Positions 1 through 9,799 of a DNA stretch of 64,000 nucleotides are shown piece by piece (the first letter of the stretch is position 1; every line of letters begins with the position of its first letter). The notes below the pieces were generated by a model that was not told the origin of the DNA, made no database searches, and was given only the letters and a program-made list of their open reading frames with translations. Origin of the DNA: Terfezia claveryi (lineage: Eukaryota; Ascomycota; Pezizomycetes; Pezizales; Pezizaceae); contig WHUX01000069.1 in the NCBI GenBank assembly GCA_015179025.1, positions 1 through 64,000 on the forward strand, read 5' to 3'. The position numbers and the translations under genes were made by a program.

Positions 1-1
1 G

Positions 2-640
2 ACTCTAAAAACCTCCCTGTTCCTGGCCAATTATGGCTAGCACCCTCGTTTCGTGGACTCCCTAGCACCTCTGGAAAAGGCTAGGGAGAACACTCTAGCT
101 AAGGAGTTCGCCACGGAGATTGCTGAGTTGCACTCCACCCTAAGGGCCGAACTGGTATATGCTCAAGCCAGGCAAGCGGAGTATGCCAATGGATCACGGT
201 TGCCAGCCCCCAGGTATCAGCCAGGAGATAAGGTGTGGCTCTCCAGCAGGCACTTCCAAACGGAACGGCCATCTCGCAAGCTGGATCACAAGTTCCTAGG
301 CCCCTATGAGGTGTTAGCAGCTGTGGGCACTCATGCTTATCGGCTGAGGTTTCCTAAAGATATCAAGCGCCATCCGGTCGTTCATATCTTGGAGATCGAG
401 CCAGCCACCGACGATCCCCTTCCCGGGCAAAAGCACCCCCCACCTCCTCCAGTGGTGATCGCAGGTGAAGAGGAGTGGGAGGTTGAGAAGGTACTAGACT
501 TAAGGAAATGCTACGGATGAGTTCAGTATAAGGTCAAGTGGTTAGGGGATGAGGAAACTACCTGGCAACCTGCGAAGGACTTAGAGAATGAGCAGGATTT
601 GGTCACCCTGTTCTACTAATGATACTCGAGAAAGCCTCGC
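2..640 (+). pseudogene. Ty3/gypsy chromovirus: integrase C-terminus and chromodomain
   Basis: This is the 3' end of a gypsy polyprotein whose upstream part lies outside the window. It aligns along its whole length with the minus-strand element at 51.2-51.9 kb, sharing for instance VWLSSRHFQTERPSRKLDHK and the chromodomain core YKVKWLGDEE. The integrase tail normally binds DNA, and the chromodomain steers insertion to marked chromatin. The frame is broken by TAG near position 38, where the other copy has Trp, by TGA at 518, and by two stops near the end of the chromodomain. These are mostly C-to-T or G-to-A changes. A purine tract at 781-790 follows, and then the LTR. Confidence 0.85.
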
Positions 641-792
641 CCAGTTGAATGATGTCAGACCTTTTGCATTCTTGTTGTTGTTTGGAGTTGGGGTTCTTGT
701 TTCTACCATTGTTGTTGTCTTCTATGTTGATTTTGCCGGTTATCGTGCCCAGGCCTCCTAGTCACTAGAGCTCCAGCCTAAAGGGGGGATAG

Positions 793-1366
793 TGTAACAA
801 CCGTGTGTTCAGTTGTTATCACTTGCGATCGCAGGTGATGGGTCATTGCCATTGTTGTCTTTGTCTTTGTCATCACCTGCGATTGTAGGTAATAGGTTAT
901 TATTATCGTTACCTTTTCCTTGGCTTCCAAGATAGGGAAGCTTATTTCCCCCATTGCCCTGACCCAGTTATGTATATATAGAGCCTATCCCTCGTACTGT
1001 CGTTGGATCCCCATCCAACGTCTTGCATACCCAATACAGGACCTTGCTTCCCCCAGCACTTGTGCACCTCCCTTGTGCACATCTTTGTCTCGAACAAACA
1101 ACTCTGCAGTACAGCTGCCTCCCTTGACACACGCAGCAACTGCCTTCGCGTGTCTCGTGTCCCTTGCCCTCTGCCTCTCTTGCCTCTTACTTCTTGCCCT
1201 TGCCCCCCATCTCAGTCTTCCCCTGGTCACACACGTAGCGTTCCTATGTGTCTCTTACCCTAGCCTCTCCCTAGATCACACACGTAGTGCTTCTATGTGT
1301 GTGATTGCCCCTTACCACTTCCCCGGCGTACCCCTTGGTCGCCTTGCCCCCAGAGCCGTAGTTACA
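793..1366 (+). repeat. 3' LTR of the gypsy chromovirus
   Basis: It starts TGTAACA directly after the purine tract AAGGGGGGATAG and ends GTTACA, so the ends form a short inverted repeat. A TATA-like stretch lies at 971-980. From about 960 to 1366 it aligns with the LTR at 50389-50965, but the first 170 bases do not: here they carry two near-palindromes (about 818-840 and 868-893) of the type CACCTGCGATCGCAGGTG. A third weaker palindrome at about 1434-1456 lies beyond the proposed end, so the true LTR could be longer. No target duplication can be tested because the 5' LTR is absent. Confidence 0.7.
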
Positions 1367-2130
1367 GAAGAGAGATTGTGGTAGGAGTTGTTGCAGGGGC
1401 CGAAGTCATTGCGAGTGCAACCCGATTTTGAGAGCTGCCAGCAACAATCGTTGCAGGTAATGTTTCTTCCATGTTAAAGAAGATCGTTATGAAGTTCTCG
1501 TAGAGAGGAGTTCGTTATGGAGATAGAGGAGTTCGTTATGGAGTTCTTGTATAGAGGAGTTGTAGTGAATACTATCTTGCACGTATGCCGGAGGTCATAA
1601 CCTGTTGGCATGACCAGTAGGGGCAGCAACACTAGCGAGCGGATAAGATAGCTAATGATCAATGAAGAGTCACTTCACCAGTATAAGAACGAGTATTCGT
1701 GTGAGAACGTATGAGTTATATGAGAATGTATGAGTTGCTTATCCCTTTTAACCTCTAAAGAAGAGGCAGTCAGGCTAGCTCTATATACACTTAAGGGATA
1801 ATACTAAAGACTAAGTATTGCTGGAAAGCAGGAAATGCCGGAGATATGTGAGTGAGTGTCACAATGACATGAGTGGCCGACATGACATCGGTAGCAGACA
1901 TGACATATGTTAATGAATGTCATTTTATGACCTGAGTAACTGCAATGACATGAGTAGCCAACATGACATATGTTAATGAATGTCATTGTATGACCTGAGT
2001 AGCCGCAATGACATGAGTGGCCCATATATGTAAACTCACGTGCTTTTCAACAATAGCAACACTAACAGCGAAATAGACAGATGAATGGCCAATAAAGGAA
2101 CACTTCAACTGATATGTGTGTAGGTAAGAC
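1367..2130. other. Non-coding stretch with a short tandem repeat
   Basis: I see no gene here. Between about 1855 and 2030 a unit of roughly 65 bases is repeated two to three times, with the recurring motifs GACATATGTTAATGAATGTC and GACCTGAGTA. The open frame across it on the minus strand is only a translated repeat. Confidence 0.6.
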
Positions 2131-2132
2131 AG

Positions 2133-2345
2133 TAGGAGTATTCAAACCTGATTTTGAACGATTTTTTTTTGAACGGTAAGTGGGTGATTTTAACCGTTCT
2201 AGGTATGAATACCCTATTTTATGACTGCGCAAAACAGCCGATTAAATGACCGCTTATGCTCATTGAATTTTGGGTTGCTTGGGCGCCAAGGCTGAAAACA
2301 GCTAGGCTCAATTTGGGTAGGGGCCGGATTTCTCATGTGTTCTTG
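2133..2345 (-). mobile_element. Terminal region of DNA-transposon relic, copy 1
   Basis: The sequence GTATTCAAACCTGATTTTGA is matched by TAGGGGTATTCAAACCTAGT at about 3684. Within 85 bases comes GGTATGAATACCC, which is close to an inverted repeat of the start. The following bases (GCGCAAAA, then GATTAAA, then a GCTAGGCT-type stretch) are also shared with copy 2 at 3684-3870. Both copies then lead into the same minus-strand coding remnant, so this is read as the outer end of one transposon family. Confidence 0.5.
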
Positions 2346-2347
2346 CG

Positions 2348-2815
2348 CTAGGTCAGATGTGGAATAAGACCCCCTTGATATGGAAGTCTCCCAAGGACCT
2401 CATTTCTCCAGTACTTGGATTTTGAAATTGATGAGTTTCCCCCCCTTTCTCGCAGGTATCTCTTAGCCAAAATAGCCCTCAAGGTCCTCAACTTCCATTG
2501 CATCTCTCTTTCATGATCCACCTCGTCATCCTCCGAGTCCCATTCGCTACTTAGAAGTGAACTTATGCTATCTGAATCCTCTGTCTCGCTGAGTATCACG
2601 GTGACGGTGAGGATCACGCTTGAGCCATCATCTCCGTCATCTCCTCTGTATTCACCCATGACTATGTCCATTGCATCACCTAGCTCCTGCTGTAACTGGC
2701 GCATAGTTCGCTGTAAGAAATCCTGGAATCTTTCCTGATCCAAGTGAGCTTGATATCTTTCGATACCCCATAGGAACCATTCGATAAGAACCTTCCGTTG
2801 GCTGACTCGAGGCAT
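2348..2815 (-). pseudogene. N-terminal remnant of a repeated transposon protein, copy 1
   Basis: This open frame of 155 residues starts MPRVSQRKVLIEWFLWGIER and reads through QERFQDFLQRTMRQLQQEL, an acidic Ser/Asp-rich middle, and AKRYLRERGG. The same protein recurs at 4172-4697. A short N-terminus with a helical part, an acidic linker and an R-Y-L-x-x-R motif is reminiscent of the start of fungal PIF/Harbinger (DDE_4) transposases. This is inference: no DDE catalytic region is present in either copy. The frame ends soon after RYLRERGG without a recognisable domain, so both copies are probably 3'-truncated. Confidence 0.45.
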
Positions 2816-2937
2816 ACTTGACGATAAAGTAAAACTGTCCTGCAGGGCGATAACTATGAGGCTACTGCGAGACTAAGGCTGCTGAACACTGGCTGACACT
2901 CCCCTTAGGGACACTTTGGCATTTCACGTGCACTCTC

Positions 2938-3375
2938 TCAGGTGCACTTGGCAATGCACTCATTTAGGTCAGCTGCTGCGTTCGTGACCTGGTTGATAAA
3001 TAATAGGACAGTTTGATCAGAACGCTGACTAAGGGAGTTGAATGTCATGGTTAGCTGGAAGATATTTGCTGAGGAGGAGGATTGAAATAAGCTCTCAAGA
3101 GTCTTCCAGGCTTCTCGTGCAGTCATATCGTCAGTCAAAGATGACTGAATTTCAGATTTACATCTGAAGTAAATCTCTGAAAACGCCCACTTATCAGCCT
3201 TTGCCCAGCTGATATTTGCATCTGGTGGTTGTTCATGATCGATGAGGTCGAGAAGACACATTCTCATGAGGAGGATCCTCATATTTTTTCTCCATATCCC
3301 ATAGTTGGTATGGTCGAGCAGGTCAAAGACCAGAGTCTCTCGATGAAGGGACTTTGGGATATCTAGGTCTTCCAT
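2938..3375 (-). pseudogene. Ty1/copia Gag fragment
   Basis: This reading frame of 145 residues has the hallmarks of copia-type Gag (UBN2/Retrotran_gag class): an N-terminal L-x-x-x-N-Y-G-I-W-R-K-N-M motif near residue 24, then TAREAWKTLESLFQS and an ANIFQLTMTFNSL stretch. Copia Gag packages the element RNA into particles. Only the N-terminal half is present, with no zinc knuckle and no pol downstream. It lies between two copies of an unrelated DNA transposon relic, so it is a solitary fragment, probably left by insertion and deletion. Confidence 0.7.
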
Positions 3376-3683
3376 GATGGCTTTCGGAGGGGTTTTGTTG
3401 ATTGGAAGAGGTTTTTTGGGTGTATCTGCGATGTAGATACAGAGGGCTTCATAACCTGATAGAACGTCTTATTCCTTATCCTCATGATCCTTCTCCAAGA
3501 TCATGTTCACGTATATCTACATCATGCCAAGCCCGCCAGCCTAGTCGGCTCTGCCATATACAGTATGCTCTGCCATATGCTGTACATGTGCCGCTGCCAT
3601 TGCTGTACATGTGGTACTAACAATTTAAACGGCTCGTTTAAATGGCCTTTTTAATCGGTTTAAGCGTGACCATCCTCACTAGG

Positions 3684-4170
3684 GGTATTCAAACCTAGTT
3701 TTGAACGGTTTTTTTTTTTTCGGGGTTCTTGCGCGGTTTCGACTGTTCTTGCCCATTTTGCAACCGCGCAAAATGCGGATTAAACGCCCGATTACTCTTG
3801 TTGTTCTTTTGGTCGGTTCAGAGCCAAGGGGCCAATCGTCTAGGCTGAATTGGGCTAGGTTCCAAATTAAACTCCCTTGGGATGAGGCTCGTGACTTATG
3901 TGACCAATGAGCGAGATTTCTCCCTTGGCATTAGGCTGAGTACGGGCATAGTCTCGGCACCCGACCCTCGAGCTTGGCATACTAGTACGGGCAAGCACAT
4001 ACGAATCCTTGTAAGTACATACGGATTGGCCAGCGGCAAAAGCAACTCACGTCATATTCCCGGAATCTACATAAAAAAAACTTAAGGTACGTCAGGATTG
4101 GATATGATAGGCTGATGTGGGTTGCTGGGTCTTAGGAATCAGATGCCGGAACCTGTCGTATGGAAGTCTC
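3684..4170 (-). mobile_element. Terminal region of DNA-transposon relic, copy 2
   Basis: The left end starts TAGGGGTATTCAAACCTAGT and is homologous to 2133-2345. A homopolymer run of T at 3705-3719 sits where copy 1 also has T's. From 3870 to 4140 the two copies differ. I see no gene in this stretch. Confidence 0.45.
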
Positions 4171-4171
4171 C

Positions 4172-4697
4172 CTAGTACCTCCTCTCCAGTACATTTTGGA
4201 ATCGATGAATCCCCCCCCTCTCTCGCAGGTATCTCTTAGCTAAAACAGCCTTCAAGCCCCTTAACTTATGCTGCATTTCCATCTCATGATCCACCTCGTC
4301 ATCATCATCCCATTCGCTGCTTAGAAGAGAACGCATGCTGTCCGATTCATCACTTTCGCTTATCGTGATGGTGACGGTGCAGGTCACGCTTGAGTCGTCA
4401 TCTCCGCTGGGCTCAACCATGTTCATTGCTTCGTCTAGACCCTGCTGTAACTGTCGCATCGTCCGCCTTAAGAAATCCTGGAATCTCTCCTGATCTAGGT
4501 GAGCTTGGTGTCTCTCGATACCCCATATGAACCCTTACCTGATCCAAGTGAGCTTGGTGTCTCTCGATCCCCCCTAGGAACCATTCGATAAGTGCTTTCC
4601 GTTGGCTGATCCGAGGCATATTCCAAGAGGCAGTATAAGGGTGGGGGTAATTGTCACGGTTTAGTAGGCTGGGGTAAGTCACGTTGCGTGGGGGCAT
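4172..4697 (-). pseudogene. N-terminal remnant of a repeated transposon protein, copy 2
   Basis: This is homologous to 2348-2815: MPRISQRKALIEWFLGGIER, then RTMRQLQQGLDEAMNM, then AKRYLRERGG. Here the frame is broken. The part encoding HQAHLDQ and its flanks is duplicated at about 4500-4580, and the reading frame shifts between the two halves. An acidic linker with SSEWDDDDEVDH is kept. As with copy 1, relation to a PIF/Harbinger transposase N-terminus is only a suggestion. Confidence 0.45.
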
Positions 4698-6085
4698 ATG
4701 AGGCTGGGTGTTTTCATGTCACGTGAACTCCCAAATCAACGCACTTGCACTTGGCAAAGAAGCACGTGTATGCACGTGAAAGACTCACGTTGAAACCTAG
4801 AAGACACTTAGGCATATTTGGCTAGTTAGGTACCTTCTAACGTGACCGACGGGGTTTCCGATCACGACAGGGTTTCCGATCACTTGAGACATACTAACCG
4901 TTTTTAGCAATCCCATCGTCCATGCGAGCGCAGCGTTCAGTGGTCATTCCACCTGAATTGACATCTATGGAAACAACTACGCTCTACAACATGGCGACCC
5001 TAACGTCCCGCCAAAACCAACCTAATATCATTACCTCCTTCTGCAATATGACCACTCCGATGCTTCCGACCCCCTCCCCTTAACCCCCCACATAAGCTCA
5101 ACATCGAGCGGGAGAGGCTATAAGTACTAGGAGGCCTTTATCAAGCGCCTATATTCATGTGAAAACAGCTTTGGCGGCACAAGGCAAAGCTAGAATGCCT
5201 TAAACTACCAGACTAAGGTGCAGAAAATTAGGAATTCTGAAAGTTGTCATTATATGAATTGATCCCTCTTAATTTATGCTATCCTGAACACCCCCCTCAT
5301 GTACTTGCAAGAGTCTATACCACAGCATCCTATATAGAGATCCTTAATAGTCCTAGTCATCTTAAATTGCGCCTAAAGCAGTAAACCCCCCCTCCCCCCC
5401 ACTCACGCTTATTTAGGCCGAATATTAGATGAGTGCAGCTAACAGCTACTAGGAGGCCTTCAAACCGTATCTATAATCAAGAGTGAAGAACAAATATACA
5501 TATGCTGAGATTGAAATGTCTCAATTTCGATAACTACCCTCACAAAATCAACAATTCCAAGATTCGGCCAAATCTACCTCCAGCTCTCAGTTATACGCTC
5601 CTCAACCTACTCCACTATACGCTTTGCTCTCCTACTTTCATAACACTAATGAAATAACAAAATTGCTGTAGAAGCCCCTTATATACTGGTCTTTCCCAAC
5701 TTTCCCAAGGTGTTTTAATGACTACAAGTATAGTTGAGGCCAGGGCGGGGGCCTGGGAAATTGAATTCGATAATATTTTAGCTACTAGGTTAATGTCAAC
5801 CAGACTAGGTCAATGCAAGCTTGGATACTACATTAGATAGACAGGAAATTGGAAAATAAGGTGAGCATTGGATTATTGTTAGATGGATACTGGGTTAGAG
5901 GCCAAGGCAGATGCTGGATCATTGAATGCTGTATTAGATCTAAGACCAAACCCTAAATCAGATAGCATGTAAAGTATTGAATTAGACACTAGATTCTAAT
6001 CTATACCATCAAAGTCAGCTAGGTTGGATGTATGCTTGAACCTAACGTTCATTCTGGGTACATGGTGCTTGTGAGAGTCTAACTG
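4698..6085. other. Intergenic, no gene recognised
   Basis: No convincing coding sequence. The 15-base string CTACTAGGAGGCCTT occurs twice, near 5125 and 5447. Runs of C at about 5288 and 5387-5400 are the only other low-complexity feature. Confidence 0.5.
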
Positions 6086-6087
6086 GC

Positions 6088-6316
6088 CTGAGGCAAGCCA
6101 ATGCTGCTGGAGGCAAGCCAATATTGCTGGAGGCAAGGCAATGCAATGAGGCAAGCCAACATTGCTGGAGGCAAGCCAGTATTGCCGGAGGCAAGGCAAT
6201 GCTGCCAGAGGCAAGCCAATATTGCTGGAGGCAACGCAGTATTGCCGGAGGCAAGGCAATGCTGCCGGAGGCAAGCCAATATTGCCGGAGGAATGCTGCT
6301 GGAGGCAAGGCAATGT
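6088..6316. repeat. 20-base minisatellite
   Basis: There are about eleven copies of a unit close to GGAGGCAAGCCAATATTGCT. Because 20 is not a multiple of three, all frames stay open on both strands. The apparent proteins across it are artefacts. Confidence 0.9.
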
Positions 6317-6324
6317 TACACTGG

Positions 6325-6520
6325 CCCCCTGCTTCCTTCCTTCCCCCGCTCGTTCATACTGCCCTTCCTTCCCCCGCTGGCTAGTGCTGCCCACCCCCCC
6401 TTCCCCACTGGCTCATTCCTTCCCCCTCTAGTCCTTCCCTCGCCCGCTGGCTAGTGCTGCCCCCCTCCCCTCCCCCACTGGTTCGTGCTGCCCCGCCCAC
6501 TGATTCATGCTGCCCCAACC
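6325..6520. repeat. C-rich degenerate tandem repeat
   Basis: About five degenerate units of roughly 30 bases, built on CCTTCCCCCGCTGGCTAGTG, lie directly beside the 20-base array. No coding sense is apparent. Confidence 0.7.
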
Positions 6521-6664
6521 ACAAGACTTCCGTCTTTCAGAATTCAGGGTAAATACCACGGCGAGTTCAGGGTAAATGCTACAGTGGGTGATATCAAAAA
6601 ATAAAGTGGCCATATGGCTAAGTGGTGGCAGTCAAGCTGGGAATGGGCTAATATTGGATAAATT

Positions 6665-7120
6665 GCATGCTGAATAGCGAGAGGCGAAGGGGTGAATTGC
6701 AGGCTGAATAAGTAGCTGGCGAAGGGGTGAATTGCAGGCTGAATAAACAGCTAGCGAAGGGGTGAATTGCAGGCTGAATAAGCAGCTGGCGAAAGGGTGA
6801 ATTGCAGGCTGAATAAGTAGCTGGCGAAGGGGTGAATTGCAGGCTGAATAAACAGCTGGCGAAGGGGTGAATTGCAGGCTGAATAAGCAGCTGGCGAAAG
6901 GGTGAATTGCAGGCTGAATAAACAGCTGGCGAAGGGGTGAATTGCAGGCTGAATAAGCAGCTGGCGAAAGGGTGAATTGCAGGCTGAATAAACAGCTGGC
7001 GAAGGGGTGAATTGCAGGCTGAATAAACAGCTGGCGAAGGGGTGAATTGCAGGCTGAATAAACAGCTGGCGAAGGGGTGAATTGCAGGCTGAATAAACAG
7101 CTGGCGAAGGGGTGAATTAT
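6665..7120. repeat. 35-base minisatellite
   Basis: About thirteen copies of a 35-base unit that contains GAATTGCAGGCTGAATAA followed by CAGCTGGCGAAGGGGT. Individual copies differ at a few fixed positions (AAACAG, AAGCAG or AAGTAG). The minus-strand frame of 185 residues across it is the repeat read in three phases, not a gene. Confidence 0.92.
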
Positions 7121-7139
7121 AGTAGGATACATCGCAGGC

Positions 7140-7610
7140 TGATTCTGAACACCCAGCTGGGGAAGGGGCGAATATTGGGAATATTGCATAACCTCAGTTA
7201 ACTTGTGGTCTTTCTGCTTGCCATTAGCTAATCCTGTATACTATGACTAAGAACATTATACAGGCAACCAGCAGTAGCTGCTTATCTAGTATTCGCCCCC
7301 TACACAGCTTGATATGGATCCTACGGTATATCTAAAATTCGCCCCTTCCCTAGCTGTATGTTCAACCGCCATATATACAATATCAGCCGGTTCCCCAGCT
7401 TGCCGTGCAACAACCTAACGATATGGCCGCTTGATATTTGCATATCCAGCATACTCGTGTTTACCCTGAATTCGCCCCTTCCTTTGCTGGATATTCAACC
7501 CACCATATTTTGCAATATTCGCCTCTTCTCCAGTTAGATATTCAGCCTCCGATATATCCAATATTCATCTCTTCCCCAGCTGGATATTCAGCCTGCGATA
7601 TGTTACGAGT
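7140..7610. repeat. Degenerate relatives of the 35-base satellite
   Basis: Scattered copies of a motif with ATATTCGCCCCTTCC, CAGCTGGATATTCAGCC and GCGATATGT appear at about 7140-7180, 7290-7350 and 7460-7605. They share the CAGCTGG and GAAGGGGCGAAT cores with the array just upstream, in opposite orientation. Confidence 0.6.
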
Positions 7611-7924
7611 TCTCACGTGAGGGTGGTCTACGCAACCGAAGCCGACAGCCGCTGAGACTCAGGACATGGACTGATCACCCACAGCAGGTCTAGCAATGGG
7701 CCCTCTAAACCCACGGTTTAGAGAGACTGGCCCGAACAAGGAAATGCGTGTCCGATCTAGCGATTCCTGAAGGCTGGGGCTAGGTCGTATCGACTTAGGT
7801 ATGGGATACCTGCTTCTTACGGAGGATTGGTATATTGGATTAGGGTTGCTTTCGGCAGCGGCATTGCGCGGCCTTATGGTCTTTATGCTTGTTGAGGCAC
7901 CGGTGTGTGTGGCGCTGGTATATT

Positions 7925-8712
7925 GGTATTCGGTCCCAGTAAGGGGACCATGAAGGGCCGCCCGGAAACCCAGGTGGATTCAGGACAAGGCAAGTTAATC
8001 TGCCAGGTCCGGCGCGCAGAAAGCAAAAGATAGATACATGTGTAGAGAAAGCGAAGATAAGTAAGAGTGCAGAGGTCCCCCCTGCTGTCATTAACCGCGA
8101 TAGCAGATGACCTAGAGAGGCCTGACAAGGGGCCGTGTCCAAGAAATATGAAAGACTTATCATGTGAGAAAAACGTGTAAAGGAACTCGTGAGTGCTACC
8201 AGCCATCTAAGGCCTGCCCATCCTGGCGTGAATGAAATTTCTCTTTCCTTTGATTGGCATGGCGTTGTTGAACAATCAAAGAATGGTGTGGGAGTTATCT
8301 CGGATCTAACTCGTTGTTGGTGTGTGATGCGAGTCGGAGATATGAGCGGGAAAGGAGATAGGTGGGGCAGGAGGTGTGGGAGTTAGCTTGGTGTGGATTG
8401 GACGGGAGCAAGGTGTGGGAGTTATCTTTTGGCCGTATGGCCAGCTGTGTTCGTTGGGCAGGCTGGTGTGGGTACTCTCGCGGAATCGTGAACCAATGCC
8501 AGTGAGGGGAAGATTTCGGTGAGAGCGAGGAAGAAGAAGAATGAGGAAGAGGGGAAAAGGCTTCAATCGAGGGGGGAAGGGTCGCGATAGTTGTTCCCCC
8601 GAGATTCGAGTAGATATTCCTGTTGTGGGCGGCGAGGGCTTTCTCGTGGTGCCGTCCGTTTGTCTGTAGCTGTTGTGGTTGTGGAGATCCGACCAAGCGC
8701 TCGTCCTGTGCT
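7925..8712 (-). mobile_element. Short family A element (5' region joined to 3' tail)
   Basis: On the minus strand the 5' part (8712 to about 8295) matches the start of the larger family A element at 23.05-23.25 kb, including CGAGCGCTTGG and a leader encoding N-I-Y-x-x-L-G-G-T-T-I. The 3' part (about 8240 to 7925) matches the 3' untranslated region and tail of the LINE at 56.1-56.43 kb. The whole ORF2 is missing between them. It therefore looks like an internal-deletion, non-autonomous derivative. The poly(A) is missing and the tail stops at ATATTGGTATTCGGTC. Confidence 0.65.
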
Positions 8713-8756
8713 GGTTGGAATAAGCCTGATTTGTATCCCCCTTGTATTTAGTACTG

Positions 8757-8872
8757 GTCTGGCAGATTAACTTGTCCTTCCCTTGAAGCTACCCGGAATT
8801 CCGGGTAGCTCCTCATGGCCCCCTCGCGTGGCCGTATAGGAGTAACAAGTATTTAAAAAAAAAAAAAAAAAA
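8757..8872 (+). mobile_element. Family A 3' tail with poly(A)
   Basis: It begins in the conserved CTGGCAGATTAACTTG block, has a perfect stem-loop (AGCTACCCGG / CCGGGTAGCT at 8791-8814), the AGGAGTAACAAGTATTT end and an 18-base A run. It is inserted into the LINE ORF2 remnant that continues at 8890-9424. Confidence 0.8.
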
Positions 8873-8889
8873 GCCAACATTCTTCTCGC

Positions 8890-9424
8890 ATGCCTCCCAA
8901 TTTTATCCAATTTTATTGCCCATCTGAATTTGTCCTTAGAATGTAGATTTGATGGCTCGAAAAGAGTTGTGGGGACGAGGCTTTCTTCTCATTTGCTTCT
9001 TCAATGGTGGTATTGAGTTGTTGTTCGATTTGTTGTTGAGCGATTTCCTCAGCTTTAGCTTTCTCGAGTTTGGCTGACATTTCTCTGACTTGTTCGACAG
9101 TAAGAGGAGTGGCTTTTAGTGTGGGAGTCGGAGTTCGCAAGGCTGAGATGGGGAAAGGCTGAAGGGGTGGCGATATTGAAGCTGGAAGTGATAGCATGAT
9201 GGTGGGGGTTGGAGGAGGGAGGAAGGAGAGAGTGTATGTGTGAGTTTCCTGTGCGTGTTGCGCGAGCTCCTATGAAACGGAGATGTCGTATAATTTGGCT
9301 TCTAATGGCTCGACGTTGGCGATGAATCCCAGTTTTTCTTTGGAGCTGCCGTGATAAGCTCCGCATATTTTCTTTAGAGCCTGGTATTCTAGAGCCTCTA
9401 TCTTCGCTGACCTTGGGTCATTTT
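8890..9424 (-). pseudogene. LINE ORF2 fragment between reverse transcriptase and RNase H
   Basis: On the minus strand the frame reads ALEYQALKKICGAYHGSSKE, then ANVEPLEAKLYDI. This corresponds to the region after the reverse transcriptase of Tad/I-type LINEs, where a G-A-Y/F, T/S-S and V-x-P-L-x-x-x-L pattern is typical. After one stop it continues into MLSLPASISPPLQPF and a charged coiled-coil segment (EQVREMSAKLEKAKAEEIAQ). It is cut at both ends by family A tails in opposite orientations (8757-8872 and 9428-9690). Confidence 0.5.
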
Positions 9425-9427
9425 TCA

Positions 9428-9690
9428 TTTTTTTTTTTTTAAATACTTGTTACTCCGATGGGGCCCCGTCAGGGGGGCCATGAGGAGCCACCCGGAAGCC
9501 CAAGTGGATTCAAGATTCAATGGTACCATAAGCCAAGTTAATCTGCCTGACCCGCGCGAATTAAGTACAAATAACTCTGTAGGACGAGGCCCCATAGTGT
9601 CATTAACGGACGTGCCGATGTCCCGGGGGCCTGACTGGGCCTCGACTACAATAAACTCGTGAAAATAATAAGGGAAGATAGATCTAGACA
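9428..9690 (-). mobile_element. Family A 3' tail copy
   Basis: A poly(T) run at about 9428-9441 marks the 3' end. It is followed on the plus strand by the reverse complement of the tail: GGGGCCCCGTCAGG, GAGCCACCCGGAAGCCC, CAAGTTAATCTGCC, then TGTCATTAACGG. It is 5'-truncated near 9690. Confidence 0.8.
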
Positions 9691-9799
9691 CGATCTAACT
9701 TGGGTCAGGTCTGCTTGAGGCTGTTGGTTTGAACCACCACTCGGCTCCCCATAGGACACTCGGTGCCCCATAGGAATATTGGTCGAATGCATCCTGTGA

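Noticed and set aside
5996..6454. Several overlapping open frames on both strands
   Set aside because: All are translations of the 20-base minisatellite and the C-rich repeat beside it.
6632..7189. 185-residue protein on the minus strand rich in FASCLFSLQFTP repeats
   Set aside because: It is the 35-base satellite read in three phases; length 35 makes all frames open.
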